From positions 8,408,729-8,472,728 of the forward strand of contig NC_056038.1 of assembly GCF_004379255.2 (NCBI RefSeq): 64,000 nucleotides of DNA, in the 5' to 3' direction. The DNA comes from Salvia splendens (Eukaryota > Streptophyta > Magnoliopsida > Lamiales > Lamiaceae). The notes beneath the pieces are model-generated. The model saw only the letters and a program-made list of their open reading frames with translations, had not been told where the DNA came from and did not search any database. This document shows positions 11,101 through 24,324 of the stretch, piece by piece; within the stretch, counting starts at the first letter, position 1; each line of letters starts with the position of its first letter. The translations under genes and the position numbers were made by a program.

Positions 11101-11926
11101 TATTGACGGACAAATGAAAAAAAATGGGACATTTAATAGCGGACGCATGAAGTATTTAGGTAATTTGGGGATCTAATTTCTTTGATCTATTTGCAGTTTT
11201 TGGCTATCCTAGTGAATTGTCATAGATGCTTGGAGAAACAAATACATGAATAAGAAGATGAAGAAGAAGATTAAATTTAACTATTTGAAACAAGAAGAAT
11301 GCAGAACACGGTTTCAACACTAACTCTGTAAGAAAGGGTTGCTTTTTGTAAAACTATGTTATTTTTAGTCCTAATTCTGAAAGTGGGGCGGCGTCGTTTA
11401 ATATGCCAAACGTTTATTTCAAGTAGTAATGCTTTTTCCGGCTTCCACGCTATGAACAATTTGACCCAAATCTGAATCCATCAACGTTATGGAATATAAT
11501 TGACCATTCTAACATACTCCAGTAACTAGTACTAGTACATATTATTTTTATTTTCTCACATAGATAATACTTTCAAGGAGTAAAATATTGCGCCCCTCAC
11601 TCCCTATCATTAACTGTTTAATAGTAGTATCTTACAATATTCCATTATACACACTATGACACTAAATCCAAAGTCTATGAAATTTTGAAATTAAGATGCA
11701 TTACTCGGAAGGACTAGCTACAACTTCAATAAGCTTCTTCCTCTTTTAGGAAGGAGTACTATATAGTATATAATTATGCTTTTTATAACTTTGCGACCCT
11801 TGCTACACAATTTAATCGCAAATTTTCTCTGGGACGCAGCACGCCACCATGATCATCACTTGATTTTTGTTCGTATCATACACTCGCACGATCTCTAACT
11901 TATATAGTGCCAAAAATGAATATTTG
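8148..11926. other. AT-rich non-coding stretch; probable promoter of the split ORF at its left end
   Basis: 8154-8700 would be the original promoter/5' region of the cysteine-rich ORF. An imperfect local direct repeat (core GCTCAAAATGAGAGTG) lies at about 9647-9708 and 9741-9812. Apart from the Stowaway relic near 11 kb I see no gene. Confidence 0.4.
10935..11152. mobile_element. Degenerate Stowaway-type MITE
   Basis: The interior (TTATATATTGGTTTTATA, then AAATGTGAGTGGAATGAG) matches the interior of the better preserved Stowaway at 59840-60090. The right end GCGGACGCATGAAG is followed by TA. The left boundary is approximate. Confidence 0.45.
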
Positions 11927-12139
11927 TGTTAGAAATATGATACGGTATTATTTAGTTAGTATAATTAGGGATTTGATATCTTTTTCCATATATCTTAGTT
12001 GTCTTGCTCATTAAGTTAGTATTAGTATTATAAATATGACTATTATTATTCTCTTCAATCAATCAATGAATATATGAATTTACGTCTCATATTAATGAAT
12101 GTACTATTTTATCTTGACAGAACCAATATTTTTCCAACA
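11927..12139 (+). mobile_element. Probable solo LTR
   Basis: The segment starts TGTTAGAA and ends TTCCAACA, with no internal region beside it. Flanks ATTTG and ATTTT are an imperfect 5-bp duplication. Its middle part (TGATACGGTATTA, then AGTATTATAAATA and CAATCAATGAATATATGAA) resembles the LTRs at 17750 and 19588, so the boundary could instead be TGATACGG at 11938. Confidence 0.5.
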
Positions 12140-12297
12140 ATTTTGTTTAGCTGCAGTTCAAATCAACATTAAGTTCAGTAGCCAATCATTTTTCGTCATA
12201 CACTAGAGTTATATAATGAGTACATTGTTTAGATTTTTTATTGGGCTAGTAATTCACGCTAATAATTAGTACGTCCATTGGGGACTCAGTTAATTTA

Positions 12298-12326
12298 TAC
12301 TACTACTACTACTACTTACTACTACA
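12298..12326. repeat. (TAC)n microsatellite
   Basis: About nine TAC/ACT triplets with one interruption, in otherwise featureless AT-rich DNA (12140-12523). Confidence 0.7.
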
Positions 12327-12523
12327 AATAATTAATAAGATCACTAGCTGTATTTCCTCATTCTTTAGCGCGCATTTCCTAATCATAACAAAAATTATCA
12401 GCACACTTTCGTATTGAGTGCGACATTGTTAGTATCATACTATCAATCGACCAATAAATAGTGCTTCTGTTTTATTGTGTTCATTGTTGTTTTTCATTAT
12501 TAATAGTAGTTTTGTATAAAGTG

Positions 12524-13622
12524 CAGTGGCGGAACTACATAGGGCCAGGGGGGCTTGGCCGGTGCCAGACCCCGACCCCCGCCTATACAGCAGCCCTCCG
12601 ACCGGTCTCCGCCCCAGAGCAGCCCTGCACTCAGCCAGTCACACCCCCTATTTTCCGTAATTGGATCCGTCACAAAATCCGACAAGAAACCCTTCGAAGA
12701 TTTTCCAATCCTCTGAGACTCCCTAGAATCCACTTTTCCAACAATGTATGAAATCTCCAGCAATAAAAATTAGTTGAATTTCCTAAAACGGTATATCAAC
12801 AGCTCGTCTGAACCCAGCACGCTGCGTCGTTCTTCTGAATTGAAAATTGAATTAGGATTAGGGAAGGAGAAGACAACTTTGGGCTTATTAGTTTTGGGCC
12901 AAATGATTTATTTTTGGGCTGTTTTTACTTTTGCCCTTTTGCCTTTTGGGATATAATAAACTTCCAGTAATTCATTATTTGAAAGAATTGTAAAAATAAT
13001 TTACTATCTTATTTGCAGCAATAGTGTAGTGCAGTACGTGATTTTTGATATACTTTGTTTGCCTCAATGCATATTAATTTAATTGGTCTTTAGATTTGAA
13101 CCACTTGATAGTTTTTTAATTAAATTAAAACTGATGTATTGTGCTAGTACTGCAGTAGTTAATGAATTTATTAGCATCCCAATTAATATATACTACTATT
13201 TAAAACTAATAAATCTTGTTGTAGTTAGTGAATTTATTAGTATCTGAATTAATATATACTATCTAACGCTAATTAATCTTGTTGTTATTAATTATAGTTA
13301 TGCATCAGAATTTTTCCAAAATACAAAGGAACGATTCAACTACAAGTGCTCCAGATGATAGTAGTATTTCAATTCCGGATCCGATTATAAATCAAGAAAG
13401 AATTAATGTTACAAGCGTCGAATCTATTGCGGAAAACATAAATAGTGACCCGGCAAGACGGAAACAGACATTACAAAACATGGCGACTCGTCGAAAACAG
13501 TTATCGTCTAGTGTGTTGTAAAAGTTGAACAGACATTATATGTAAAATTAAATATTTTATTATGGAGTTTTTTTTATATAAAAATTAGCACCGGCTTACT
13601 CAATTTTCTGGTTCCGCCACTG
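12524..13622. mobile_element. hAT-type DNA transposon, non-autonomous
   Basis: The left end CAGTGGCGGAAC is inverted at the right end (GTTCCGCCACTG). Flanks ATAAAGTG and ATAGAGTG form an 8-bp duplication with one mismatch, the size made by hAT transposases. The 1.1-kb interior has no complete transposase, only a short remnant frame. Confidence 0.8.
13300..13521 (+). pseudogene. Short ORF inside the hAT element, possible transposase N-terminal remnant
   Basis: About 73 codons from an in-frame ATG. It is Ser/Asn/Ile-rich and ends in a basic stretch including NSDPARRKQ. The SDP-x-R-K part resembles the leader that precedes the zinc-finger region in some plant hAT transposases, but the match is short. 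It could equally be chance. Confidence 0.25.
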
Positions 13623-14045
13623 ATAGAGTGTTTATTTTTGTTTATACATTGATTTGATTGCGTTTTTGTTATGGGTTATGTTCTAAATTGTGCATGTACT
13701 GCCATTCCTCGCCAATTTTTTACTCTGAATATTTCTTTTGTATTAAAAAAACTGAAAAGAAATGTTTTTCATAGACTTGTTTTCCATGCAAAGAAGATCA
13801 TATATGGTAAAACTCAACATTCTCCACTTTAAATGAGAATTCTTCTTGTCACGAGAATGTGAAAACCATTATCAATCATTGAATGGTGAAATTTTTTATA
13901 TGACCATCTCTTTAATGCATTAGGTCAAACCTTAGCAAAATATTTACACGTGTACATTCTTGGCGGATCTAGAATTCGTATTATATTAATGAGTAAAAAC
14001 ACATTAATTAGGCTCACAATTCGGGTCGAGTCCATTTCCGATTTT

Positions 14046-14107
14046 GAACGATATGATGTGTGTGTGTTCGTATGTGGAACGATATGATGTGTGTGTGTTC
14101 GTATGTG
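14046..14107. repeat. 31-bp tandem repeat, two copies
   Basis: A unit starting GAACGATATGATGTGTG occurs twice head to tail, each copy with a short GT run. The rest of 13631-14570 is AT-rich without a gene. Confidence 0.8.
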
Positions 14108-14570
14108 TGAACGATTTGGCCAATTAATTAAATTGTCATGCAATATAGTGTTATTTATTGAGAATAAGGTATTCATTTATTTACATACTACAAAAATTTG
14201 ATAAGTGGGCTGTGGACGCAGGCGTAAATTATTTGATTTATGATTTATTTATTTTATCCATTGCGATTGCGATTTTTCTTTTATATATTGCATTAAACTT
14301 ATAATCTAGTCAAACGGAAGCATTAACTAACTGTACATAAAAATAATATTAATGTTTTAAAGAAAAATGAAAAAAAAAAACTCAACTCAAGCTCTCAATA
14401 TAGAATACAGTCTACAGAAAGCATAAGAGATAAATGATGTAACTTGGCACATTCATGGTTGGCCTTGCCCAAGCGAAAAAGTGGAACGGGCGGAGTTGAA
14501 GTCGAAGTATGTCTTCCTGTGCTATCTGAGTCCAAATAATTCAAAATCATCACTCGCGAGGGTAGCGTCA

Positions 14571-16589
<2,019 letters not shown>

Positions 16590-16676
16590 ATGCGATTACG
16601 CGGTGGTTGTGAGATGGAATACTACGAGAATCGTGGAAGATGAAGACACGTATGAATATTGGAGATGGATTGCATG

Positions 16677-16686
16677 TATATATATA
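16677..16686 (-). promoter_or_regulatory. Candidate TATA box of the MPK3-type gene
   Basis: TATATATATA lies about 90 bp upstream of the start codon. Position and composition suit a plant core promoter. The remainder up to 17749 is AT-rich, with no other gene seen. Confidence 0.4.
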
Positions 16687-17487
16687 ATTGATATTTCCAG
16701 GAAGAAGAAGAAGGAGTTGAAGTTAAACAGAAGTCAGTGGATAAGTAGAAAGCGAGTAATGGCAATGGTAAGCCGTCAGTGATCGGACGCCTGTTATTTA
16801 GTCTTGGCTTTCAGATCTAACGCTCCAGATTTACTGTGGTGTTTCGTCAACGATTTGGGTTGGGTCCATTATTGAAGTACGCGGAACCGGAACTGTATTG
16901 CTTTTTGGTTTTTATTTTATAATATTCCTTATAATTTTTGGAATTTGATGATGGGTTGGAATTTGATACGTACTACTGCTATGTGAAAGTGAATTAAAAC
17001 TGAGTTTCCACGTTTTTCAGAGGTTGGAACATGGAAATATCTTAGAAAAATCATGGAGTGTGAGCAAATCTAGTGCTTTTTCATTGTTGAGTCGTGGGAT
17101 TTTAATTGGTGCTTGCACACGTGTTTATTTTCATCGTACATCAGTTTCGTATATCCTACATGAACTTATAAGAATCATTCCATTTGTTTTGCATAAATTT
17201 TAATTTCTTTGTGAATTGTGATGGTTGTAGAGAAAGCGAACTAAAAGATTACAAAAGATAAAAATGATTTAAAAAACAAGGTGGTTACAAAATGTTATTT
17301 ATAAATGAATAGTTTGCATATGATGATTGGTATACTCAATTTTTTATTTGATACAAATGATTTTGTTATATTTCATTACTATTGACTATTGTCATGCAAT
17401 AATGGAGCACTTCATTAATAAAACCTCGTTCAGCAAGTCAAAAAAATAAAATTTAGCTCGAAAGAACTAAATTCAGACACAAATCTA

Positions 17488-17505
17488 GTGTGTGTGTGTG
17501 TGTGT
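17488..17505. repeat. (GT)9 microsatellite
   Basis: Uninterrupted GT dinucleotides in AT-rich intergenic DNA. Confidence 0.9.
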
Positions 17506-17749
17506 ATACTACTGCTAACGGCTAAAATAAACTACTCTAAAAACTACTATATTAATTTGTTGCGAAATATGTGTGAATTAGTTAGGAAATCGTATGAATT
17601 CCAAAATCGAAAATTGTAACATTTGGATTATAACTCATGATAATGAAATCATTCAACAAAATGGCGAATAGACTGTATATCTCTTGATTGACTAATAATT
17701 CTTTCTAGTTTATGTTGTGCTTGAGGCAATTCAATTTAAATATATACTC

Positions 17750-18095
17750 TGATACGAGTATTAGGATTAGTATTAATTAGTTTAGATATATTAGGATTTG
17801 CATATCTTTTCTTTATATTTGTTTCTTGTTCCCTAAGCTAGTATTCTAGTATTATAAATAGGGCTAGGGTGTTATCACTTTATTCATTCAATCAATATAT
17901 GAAATTATCATTCTTTTGGCTCAATTGAGTAGCAAACAAGAAACATCTCCTAAGGTTGCCGACGAGGCTGATCTCGCGCTCAACCGCCCCTTTTTGCCGT
18001 CCAAGTCACGACCCAACGTTGGGCGCTCGACAACGACGACATCTCGTTTCTTGATTTTGTGTGGAAATCGACGTTAAGGAGGACGGTCCTTAACA
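17750..18095 (+). repeat. 5' LTR of the gag-only gypsy element
   Basis: 346 bp. It differs from the 3' copy by one single-base indel, one substitution and a short divergent patch near its end (GGAGGAC against GGATTTA), which points to a fairly recent insertion. Confidence 0.92.
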
Positions 18096-18097
18096 AC

Positions 18098-18113
18098 TGG
18101 TGCTTTCATTGAG
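18098..18113 (+). other. Primer-binding site of the gag-only gypsy element
   Basis: TGGTGCTTTCATTGAG starts two bases after the LTR, where the tRNA primer should pair. The tRNA was not identified. Confidence 0.6.
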
Positions 18114-18198
18114 AGCTCAGCATCCTCCGTCTGCGTTCATCCATATCCCCAAATAAATCACCACCATTTCTACCGCAACCACGATTCAGTCCGTCAAC

Positions 18199-19557
18199 AT
18201 GTCATACGACTACGCCGGCTATCGCCGTCGTCAATACGACTTCCCTCAGGCCACACAGCCATTCCGTCCCTACCAGCAGGCCCAACCTCGCCGTGTAACC
18301 AGTTGGGACCCTCCGAGCAGCCGGGTGAAAGTACTCCGCCCGCCGTCGTGGCCTGATCCAGAATTACCCTACGTATCACACCACTTGGATCCACCTGATC
18401 ATCGCCCACGACCGAGATACCAGGCCATCGGGTGCCGCGATCGCACGCAAGACGCTTGGCCCCGACACCGCGGTGGCTACGTCGAGGGGGGTGGCCGCCT
18501 ATCTAATCGCGGAGATCATCACACCCAATTAGGGTTTGATCGCTACCCGACAACCGCAACGCAGCGGCACCGCCCAACGTGCTGGGACCCACCAGCGCAA
18601 CAGCAAGACCACGGCTACCCGACCGTTGACCGGGCCCGACGCTCGGAGACGTGCTGGGACCGACCTCGCCCTCGGGAGGAGGTAAGAGCGCGAGTCCAGC
18701 CCGCCTCCCACCAGCCCCGCTACTTCACCGAAAAGCCAACGCGGGACCTGTACATTCAGCCCGCACGTGTGACCAGTCAAACTCCGGAGCAGCCACGCCT
18801 ACCGCTAATACGGGTCTCCCAGGCGGAGAAGTCAGAACGGTCCAGGTTGGGTCTATGCTGGCACTGTCCCGAGAAATGGGTGATGGGACATGTGTGTAAA
18901 CAACGCATTCTCTGTTATGCGGATGATGGGGAGGAGTTTGAGGAGAACATTCAAGATGAGAATTTTGCCGAAGAGAAAACTAATAGTACTCCCACGATAG
19001 GATTCGGTGATGATGTTCCCAATGACATTACCGATGTTCACAATGATGGCGCTCCTCTTGATGTTCCAAACAACGAGTCCCCTGGAGAGTTCGTCACGAA
19101 CAAAGGGATTGTCATGAACGACAACAAGTCACTGCAAGTGCTCGTTGGGGTATATGATGAGAAGATTGGTGAAAAGGAGGAGACATTGCTAGAAGATAAA
19201 GAGGAGGATGGTTCTATTGGTGATTACACTGTTTTCCACGAAAGTGCTTGTGTCTATAAGGATTTGAATGTTGGTGATGTTACAAGTCTGAATCAACGAT
19301 CAACATCGCTCGACGCCGATCCAAGGTTGATTCCTTTGCGAAATAACACGCCGTGTTTGAGCATTCATGACTGTGTGGCAGAACTTTCCATTTTAGCGTT
19401 GAATTTGGACGACCACATTAGTCTACCTTTGTTGATTTTTTATGGAGGTGAAGAAGGGAGACGTTCAGCTGTTCGATGTGTGTTTGATCCAGGAGGAGTT
19501 GCCACGCCGAAGCTTCTGATTTCAACTCTCCTTTTTGCTTCGTGGTTCCCACCTTGA
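18199..19557 (+). CDS. Gag-like protein of a non-autonomous gypsy element (452 aa)
   Basis: The first 200 residues are rich in Arg, Pro, Gln and Tyr and contain recurring W-D-P-type units (TSWDPPSS, PTCWDPPAQ, ETCWDRPR). A zinc knuckle of the gypsy type C-x2-C-x7-H-x-C follows at 220-233 (CWHCPEKWVMGHVC). After that comes a long acidic stretch rich in D, E and N, and a short tail that runs out of frame with the leftover Pol end. The usual folded capsid core of gypsy Gag (retrotrans_gag) is not recognisable, so this is not simply a shortened Gag. The frame is open for its full length despite lacking pol. It may package the element's RNA in particles supplied by a relative, or it may be neutral. 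Confidence 0.7.
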   Translation: MSYDYAGYRRRQYDFPQATQPFRPYQQAQPRRVTSWDPPSSRVKVLRPPSWPDPELPYVSHHLDPPDHRPRPRYQAIGCRDRTQDAWPRHRGGYVEGGGRLSNRGDHHTQLGFDRYPTTATQRHRPTCWDPPAQQQDHGYPTVDRARRSETCWDRPRPREEVRARVQPASHQPRYFTEKPTRDLYIQPARVTSQTPEQPRLPLIRVSQAEKSERSRLGLCWHCPEKWVMGHVCKQRILCYADDGEEFEENIQDENFAEEKTNSTPTIGFGDDVPNDITDVHNDGAPLDVPNNESPGEFVTNKGIVMNDNKSLQVLVGVYDEKIGEKEETLLEDKEEDGSIGDYTVFHESACVYKDLNVGDVTSLNQRSTSLDADPRLIPLRNNTPCLSIHDCVAELSILALNLDDHISLPLLIFYGGEEGRRSAVRCVFDPGGVATPKLLISTLLFASWFPP

Positions 19558-19587
19558 GGACAAGGTGAATTTTAACCGTGGGGGAGT

Positions 19588-19932
19588 TGATACGAGTATT
19601 AGGATTAGTATTAATTAGTTTAGATATATTAGGATTTGCATATCTTTTCTTATATTTGTTTCTTGTTCCCTAAGCTAGTATTCTAGTATTATAAATAGGG
19701 CTAGGGTGTTATCACTTTATTCATTCAATCAATATATGAAATTATCATTCTTTTGGCTCAATTGAGTAGCAAACAAGAAACATCTCCTAAGGTTGCCGAC
19801 GAGGCTGATCTCGCGCTCAACCGCCCCTTTTTGCCGTCCAAGTCACGACCCAACGCTGGGCGCTCGACAACGACGACATCTCGTTTCTTGATTTTGTGTG
19901 GAAATCGACGTTAAGGATTTAGGTCCTTAACA
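19588..19932 (+). repeat. 3' LTR of the gag-only gypsy element
   Basis: 345 bp matching 17750-18095, preceded by the purine tract GTGGGGGAGT at 19578-19587. Confidence 0.92.
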
Positions 19933-19992
19933 TACTCCTATAAAGCAAATTAAAAAATTTAATGTCTGAACTGTTAAATACTCCATGTATAT

Positions 19993-20126
19993 GGATTTGG
20001 ATCCTCTACGGTGCACAGCACTGCTGTGCACCTAATAAAATAATTTTTTAATAATAAAAAAAAAATATTTTTTTAATGTGTTGTGAGGTGCACAGCAGTG
20101 CTGTGCACCGTAGAGGATCCAAATCC
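19993..20126. mobile_element. 134-bp perfect foldback MITE with 10-bp target duplication
   Basis: The terminal 41 bp are perfect inverted repeats (GGATTTGGATCCTCTACG inward), around an A/T-only loop of about 50 bp. The flanks are a perfect 10-bp duplication CCATGTATAT (19983-19992, 20127-20136). Each arm itself contains a palindrome (GTGCACAGCA, one C, then its complement). Duplication length suggests a Mutator-type mobiliser. Confidence 0.88.
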
Positions 20127-20136
20127 CCATGTATAT

Positions 20137-21318
20137 ATAGTACCATCCCGAGTTGAATTTCCTATATCAAGATTCTGTGGCATAGAAAGTATTTCGCGTG
20201 AAGACTTTGAATGATTCTTGCTAAATGATGGTTGTTTAAAATAGGGTTGTCATTGATCTTCTAATTTTTAAAACTGAAGTAACATTTTTATATTTGTTTC
20301 AATTATTCCACAGTAATTACAATTAAAACTATTAATTGTTCCACAATAGTTAAACATGTAGTAGTATAAAAAATGATGCTATACTATATTTGATTTATAA
20401 ATTTAGTGGTGGTGGTTGCGTTTTCAACACAGCTGTGAGCCTGTGAGCAGTTAAGCTGGGTGGGTCAATATGAGCAACTTAGCATGTCAAGGTTGACTTC
20501 ATGGAACAACTATTTCCTGTAGATATATCATATAATTTGATTTACAAATGCAGCAATCATTAAACATTAAAATATAGTACGTAATAATAATCTTTTAATA
20601 CCTCACCGGATTGTATCCCGTCAGTTTATTTAATTTATTTGATCAGTTGAATAGTTCAATCGAGATACCTTTCGAATATAATATACTGTAATTTAAAACT
20701 ATATAAATAGTCCCCCCAAATAAGCATCAACCTAATCATAGATTATTTGACGTCTATGATCCAAATATCTCCTACAAAATCCAAATCATAAAATGGAGTA
20801 GTAATTTAAAACTGGATCGATTCGTAACTCCAAGTATCACATTTCTGCAATATTCACGAATTTGAATCCAAATTAGTCATAAAATTTAAGATGAAATGTT
20901 TTTAACTTTTAATTTGAATTCTAGCTAGTTACGTGTGTTTGGGTCTTTGATTACCTTCATGGATATGGATGCTACATAGTCAAGCCCCCCCTCTCTTGCT
21001 TATTTCAATGGTCATTAAGAAATGGAGTATTTATGAGGAATGATCAGTTGTCAACCATTGAAATAATAATGTCAAAATTGTTATAATAATAATTGAACTT
21101 AAACTCTGAAAATCCCATGACCCAGTCTAAGTCTTAGATGTTGTCAAAGACTAGGATCGGATTATGTTTCACGCAGTTCCAGTCAAATTTATATATATGA
21201 GAGTACTTGTATACTTACTTTGGTTACCATTTAGAATGATTTTTCCTCTATGTTCATTATTTACCACTCCCTTGTCAAGGCCCAAATGCAAAACTAAACT
21301 ATTAGGGCCGGTTTGTTA
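20137..21318. other. AT-rich intergenic DNA
   Basis: No gene, repeat end or long open frame was recognised. Confidence 0.4.
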
Positions 21319-21784
21319 GAGTTGTCCACAATAGGTGAGCCGCGGCGGCCGTCGAGTCCTCGGCGGCGCCGCGGCTCCCTATTGGGGTGGACAAGGGCAA
21401 CCAGGGCGGGGTGGGGTGGACGTCCAAGAGCTGAGTACTCGGCGAGGACGGGGCGGTGTGGTATGGGCCGCGGCGCTGACCACGGCGGTCTATTGCACGC
21501 CGGAGAAAGCCGCGGTGGTGACCGACGCTCGATTTTTTATTTTTTTTAAAAAAAAATTTAAAAAAATTATCTATAAAATATTTATTCCCAAATCATTTTT
21601 TTCATTACATTCCATTCTATTAATTTTTGTCCAATTAATTTTGTTCCAATTCAATTAAAATATACCAACAATTAATAAAATAATGTGATTTGTGACTGTG
21701 GACACGTCCACTATTAGGCTGGACAAGTTTTTGTGGCTGGTGGAAGAGTTTTTTGTGGTTGTACTTTGGGCGTTGTGGACACTC
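21319..21784. mobile_element. PIF/Harbinger-type MITE
   Basis: Ends GAGTTGTCCACAATAG and, inverted, GAGTGTCCACAACGCC; flanked by TTA on both sides (21316-21318, 21785-21787), the Harbinger target duplication. The left third is strongly GC-rich, the middle is A/T-rich. No transposase. Confidence 0.8.
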
Positions 21785-21877
21785 TTAGGGTCCATAGGAC
21801 GAAGATAAGTTAAGTACTTAGGGCCCCACGTAATGTTAGTAACGGTAGGTTGTTACACGCTAATCATGATGACAAAA

Positions 21878-21933
21878 TTGACTGTGCTTTGACTCTAGCA
21901 TGATCCGATTGCAGTTGACTCTGCCTATATATA
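21878..21933 (+). promoter_or_regulatory. Three W-box cores followed by a TATA box
   Basis: TTGACT occurs at 21878, 21889 and 21915, and TATATATA at 21926-21933, all in the same orientation. TTGAC is the core bound by WRKY transcription factors. The layout looks like a compact stress-type promoter reading right. Confidence 0.4.
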
Positions 21934-21956
21934 GGATAGTCACTCAATACATTTCA

Positions 21957-22121
21957 ATGTATACTAATTTACGCACAACATACCCATTCTCTCTACATTA
22001 TTCCTTATCGATCCCTATGTATTCGCCTCCTCCAGTTCGTCCTAGCCCCTTTTGTCATCGGTGCTGCTACAAACGAGTTGATTCGTCTTTGGAGACAACA
22101 CGTCTAATTCGTGAGCACTAA
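21957..22121 (+). CDS. Short ORF downstream of the W-box/TATA cluster, unknown
   Basis: 54 codons, no family recognised. It contains a proline-rich piece and CHRCCYKR. Its only support is position, about 25 bp after the TATA-like element. It may be a gene relic or chance. Confidence 0.2.
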   Translation: MYTNLRTTYPFSLHYSLSIPMYSPPPVRPSPFCHRCCYKRVDSSLETTRLIREH

Positions 22122-22253
22122 TATGACGTATCTCGTCTTGGGGGTTAAAGGGCACATCGACTTGGTTTTGCATTACGGTTCCAAAGTTTTTGTTTATGTA
22201 ATTCAAATGGTCTACTTAAACAACATTGCTTTGAACTAGGTTTTAATCTAATA

Positions 22254-24056
22254 CTAGTATCAACCCTGTGCGTTGCACGACTTGAATTGTCTTCAAACAA
22301 AATAAAAAATGACAATTAAGTAAATAAAATGATAAAAGATAAATTATATAGAGTTTGCAAATATAAATAAAATTATATAGAGTTTATAGATCACAATGTA
22401 AACCAATTACATTAATTACGAAGTAAATTTGATTTTGTTATTAATAGTTTCTAATAATGTTGGAAAATCAAAATAGCTTTCTGTATTGTCTTATAGATTA
22501 TTTTTAATAACGTAAACAATTAAATATAATATATATGTTTGAAATGATTACACAACCATCAATCTCTTTAATTGCTAGTCAATTAACATTCAATAATTCT
22601 ATTAACTAAAAAATCGTTGAGCAATAGCAACCAAGAAAATTGAAAAATAAATAAATACTTGATTAGAATGCAACCAAGAAATTAAAAATTCAAAAAAAAT
22701 GAAATCCAAAATCGCCTATGCTCATGCACCTTTGCCTCATCGTCCACTGACTGGCCTCCATCTCCATCTATCTTCAATAGCATTCATTTTCCCCGCTCAT
22801 TGTCTCCAACACTTTTATCGTCCAGTCATCTTCTCCATCAAGCCATTAGTCCTCATCTGTAGGTAAGATTTTCAAACAATTTTTAACTACAGACCTTATA
22901 TTGCAATTTCAAGATATATCTGTGTTGGTGAACAATGAAATACAAATTTGCATTTACACGCAAAATATCATAACTATAAAAATTCACAAAATACTCACCA
23001 ATTTCAAAATCAAAATATGGCCAGGGAAATGCTTCCATGATTTCTATAGTTGACTGATGACGCTATGGTAGTTGGAAATCACTAAGGAATGTGAATTCCA
23101 TTTCACATGGTTTCAATTTTCTTCCTCTGAAAAAAATACAAACAACAAATATTAGTAACATAATAATCATACTAAAAGAGTGCGTAAAAATACAAACAAT
23201 AAATATTAGTAACATAATAATCACACGAAAAGAGTGCGTAAAGTATATGAATATAAAAAAGTATAGCAAGAATCATACTACTAAAATCAAAATTTTCTTT
23301 TAGCATAAAATTCAGTTGAGTAAGTGAATTAGAAGTTAGCAATTGGCATATATTTATAGGCATAGCCATAGATTTGAATTGTATCCATTAATTATCTCTT
23401 GTGACGTTGCTAATGTTAAATGGTGTAATGTCAAAAATAAATTTTGCAACGATATAAAGAATTCATTTAAACGCTAAAAGCCTGATTTTGGCGTTGGATT
23501 TGTATATGACATTTAATAGTGATGCAAAAGTTATTGCGCTTATTTTCTGTAGTAATTGCCATATTATTTAGTGCAATTAGTCGTTTCCACAATTTTAATT
23601 TTGTGGCAGTTATATTTTTTAATGACTCCCTAATTAATTAAAAAAATTTAATTATTGTATAGCCGTTACATTTTTCAATGGCGGCCTGAATTAAATAATT
23701 TTAATTAGTGCATAATTGTTCAAAATGTTGATTGGCCATAAAATCTTTCAAAATACACGTAATGATAGCTAATGACAAGTTTGTTAGTACTTAATACAGC
23801 CCAATACTTATAAATATTTAAATTCATACCTAAAATTTATGAAAATTCTAAAGCATGTCAAAACTCGTCTTTTATATTAGCATAATTGTTCAAAATGTTG
23901 ATTGGCCATAAAATCTTTCAAAATACACGTAATGATAGCTAATGACAAGTTTGTTAGTACTTAATACAACCCAATACTTATAAATATTTAAATTCATACC
24001 TAAAATTTATGAAAATTCTAAAGCATGTCAAAACTCGTCTTTTATATTAGTATAGA
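22254..24056 (-). mobile_element. Non-autonomous Helitron
   Basis: Read on the minus strand it starts TCTATACTAATATAAAAG and ends with a short hairpin (GTGC-AAC-GCAC), then about ten bases, CTAG and a host T. These are Helitron ends, and they match those of the larger element at 28064-33256. No Rep/helicase frame is present. The base before the 5' end is G rather than the expected A. Confidence 0.6.
23711..24050. repeat. 170-bp tandem duplication (two copies) at the Helitron 5' end
   Basis: 23711-23880 and 23881-24050 differ by a single base as far as I can see (CAGCCC against CAACCC). Each ends TTTATATTAG, so each includes nearly all of the Helitron 5' terminus. Confidence 0.92.
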
Positions 24057-24062
24057 CTAGTA

Positions 24063-24324
24063 CTCTCTCCGTCCCATAAAAATATGGACATATGATATGG
24101 CACGAGAATTAAGACGAAATTGATAAAATAAGAGGGAGGAGGAGAAATGTAGTTAAAATAGTGTTAGTGGATAGTGAGACTTACATTAATAGGAGTATTA
24201 GTGTTTTGATGGTAGTTTAAGTTGTACATAACTTGATATATATGAGTAATAAATTGGAAATGCCTATATTTTAATAAGAATAACGGAAATGAAAAGTGCA
24301 CATGCTTTTACAGGAACGAGAGGG
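24063..24324. mobile_element. Stowaway-like MITE
   Basis: Left end CTCTCTCCGTCCCATAAAAA; right end, inverted, CCCTCTCGTTCCTGTAAAA. TA on both sides. It begins six bases from the Helitron end. Confidence 0.65.

Larger units (their letters stand above)
17750..19932 (+). mobile_element. Non-autonomous Ty3/gypsy retrotransposon (gag-only, pol deleted)
   Basis: LTRs of 346 and 345 bp (TGATACGAG...TTAACA) are flanked by a perfect 5-bp duplication TACTC (17745-17749, 19933-19937). Between them lie a primer site, one 452-codon gag-type frame and a purine tract. Protease, reverse transcriptase and integrase are absent. Just before the tract, frame 19511-19590 still reads RGSHLEDKVNFNRGG, the usual last residues of gypsy Pol. 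The element thus arose by an internal deletion that kept both ends of the coding region. Confidence 0.9.

Noticed and set aside
18529..18780. Minus-strand ORF opposite the gag-like frame
   Set aside because: Antisense shadow of the GC-rich coding region.
23711..24050. Regular repeats that could suggest a CRISPR-like or satellite array
   Set aside because: Only two copies without spacers, in a plant genome; explained as a tandem duplication of a Helitron end.
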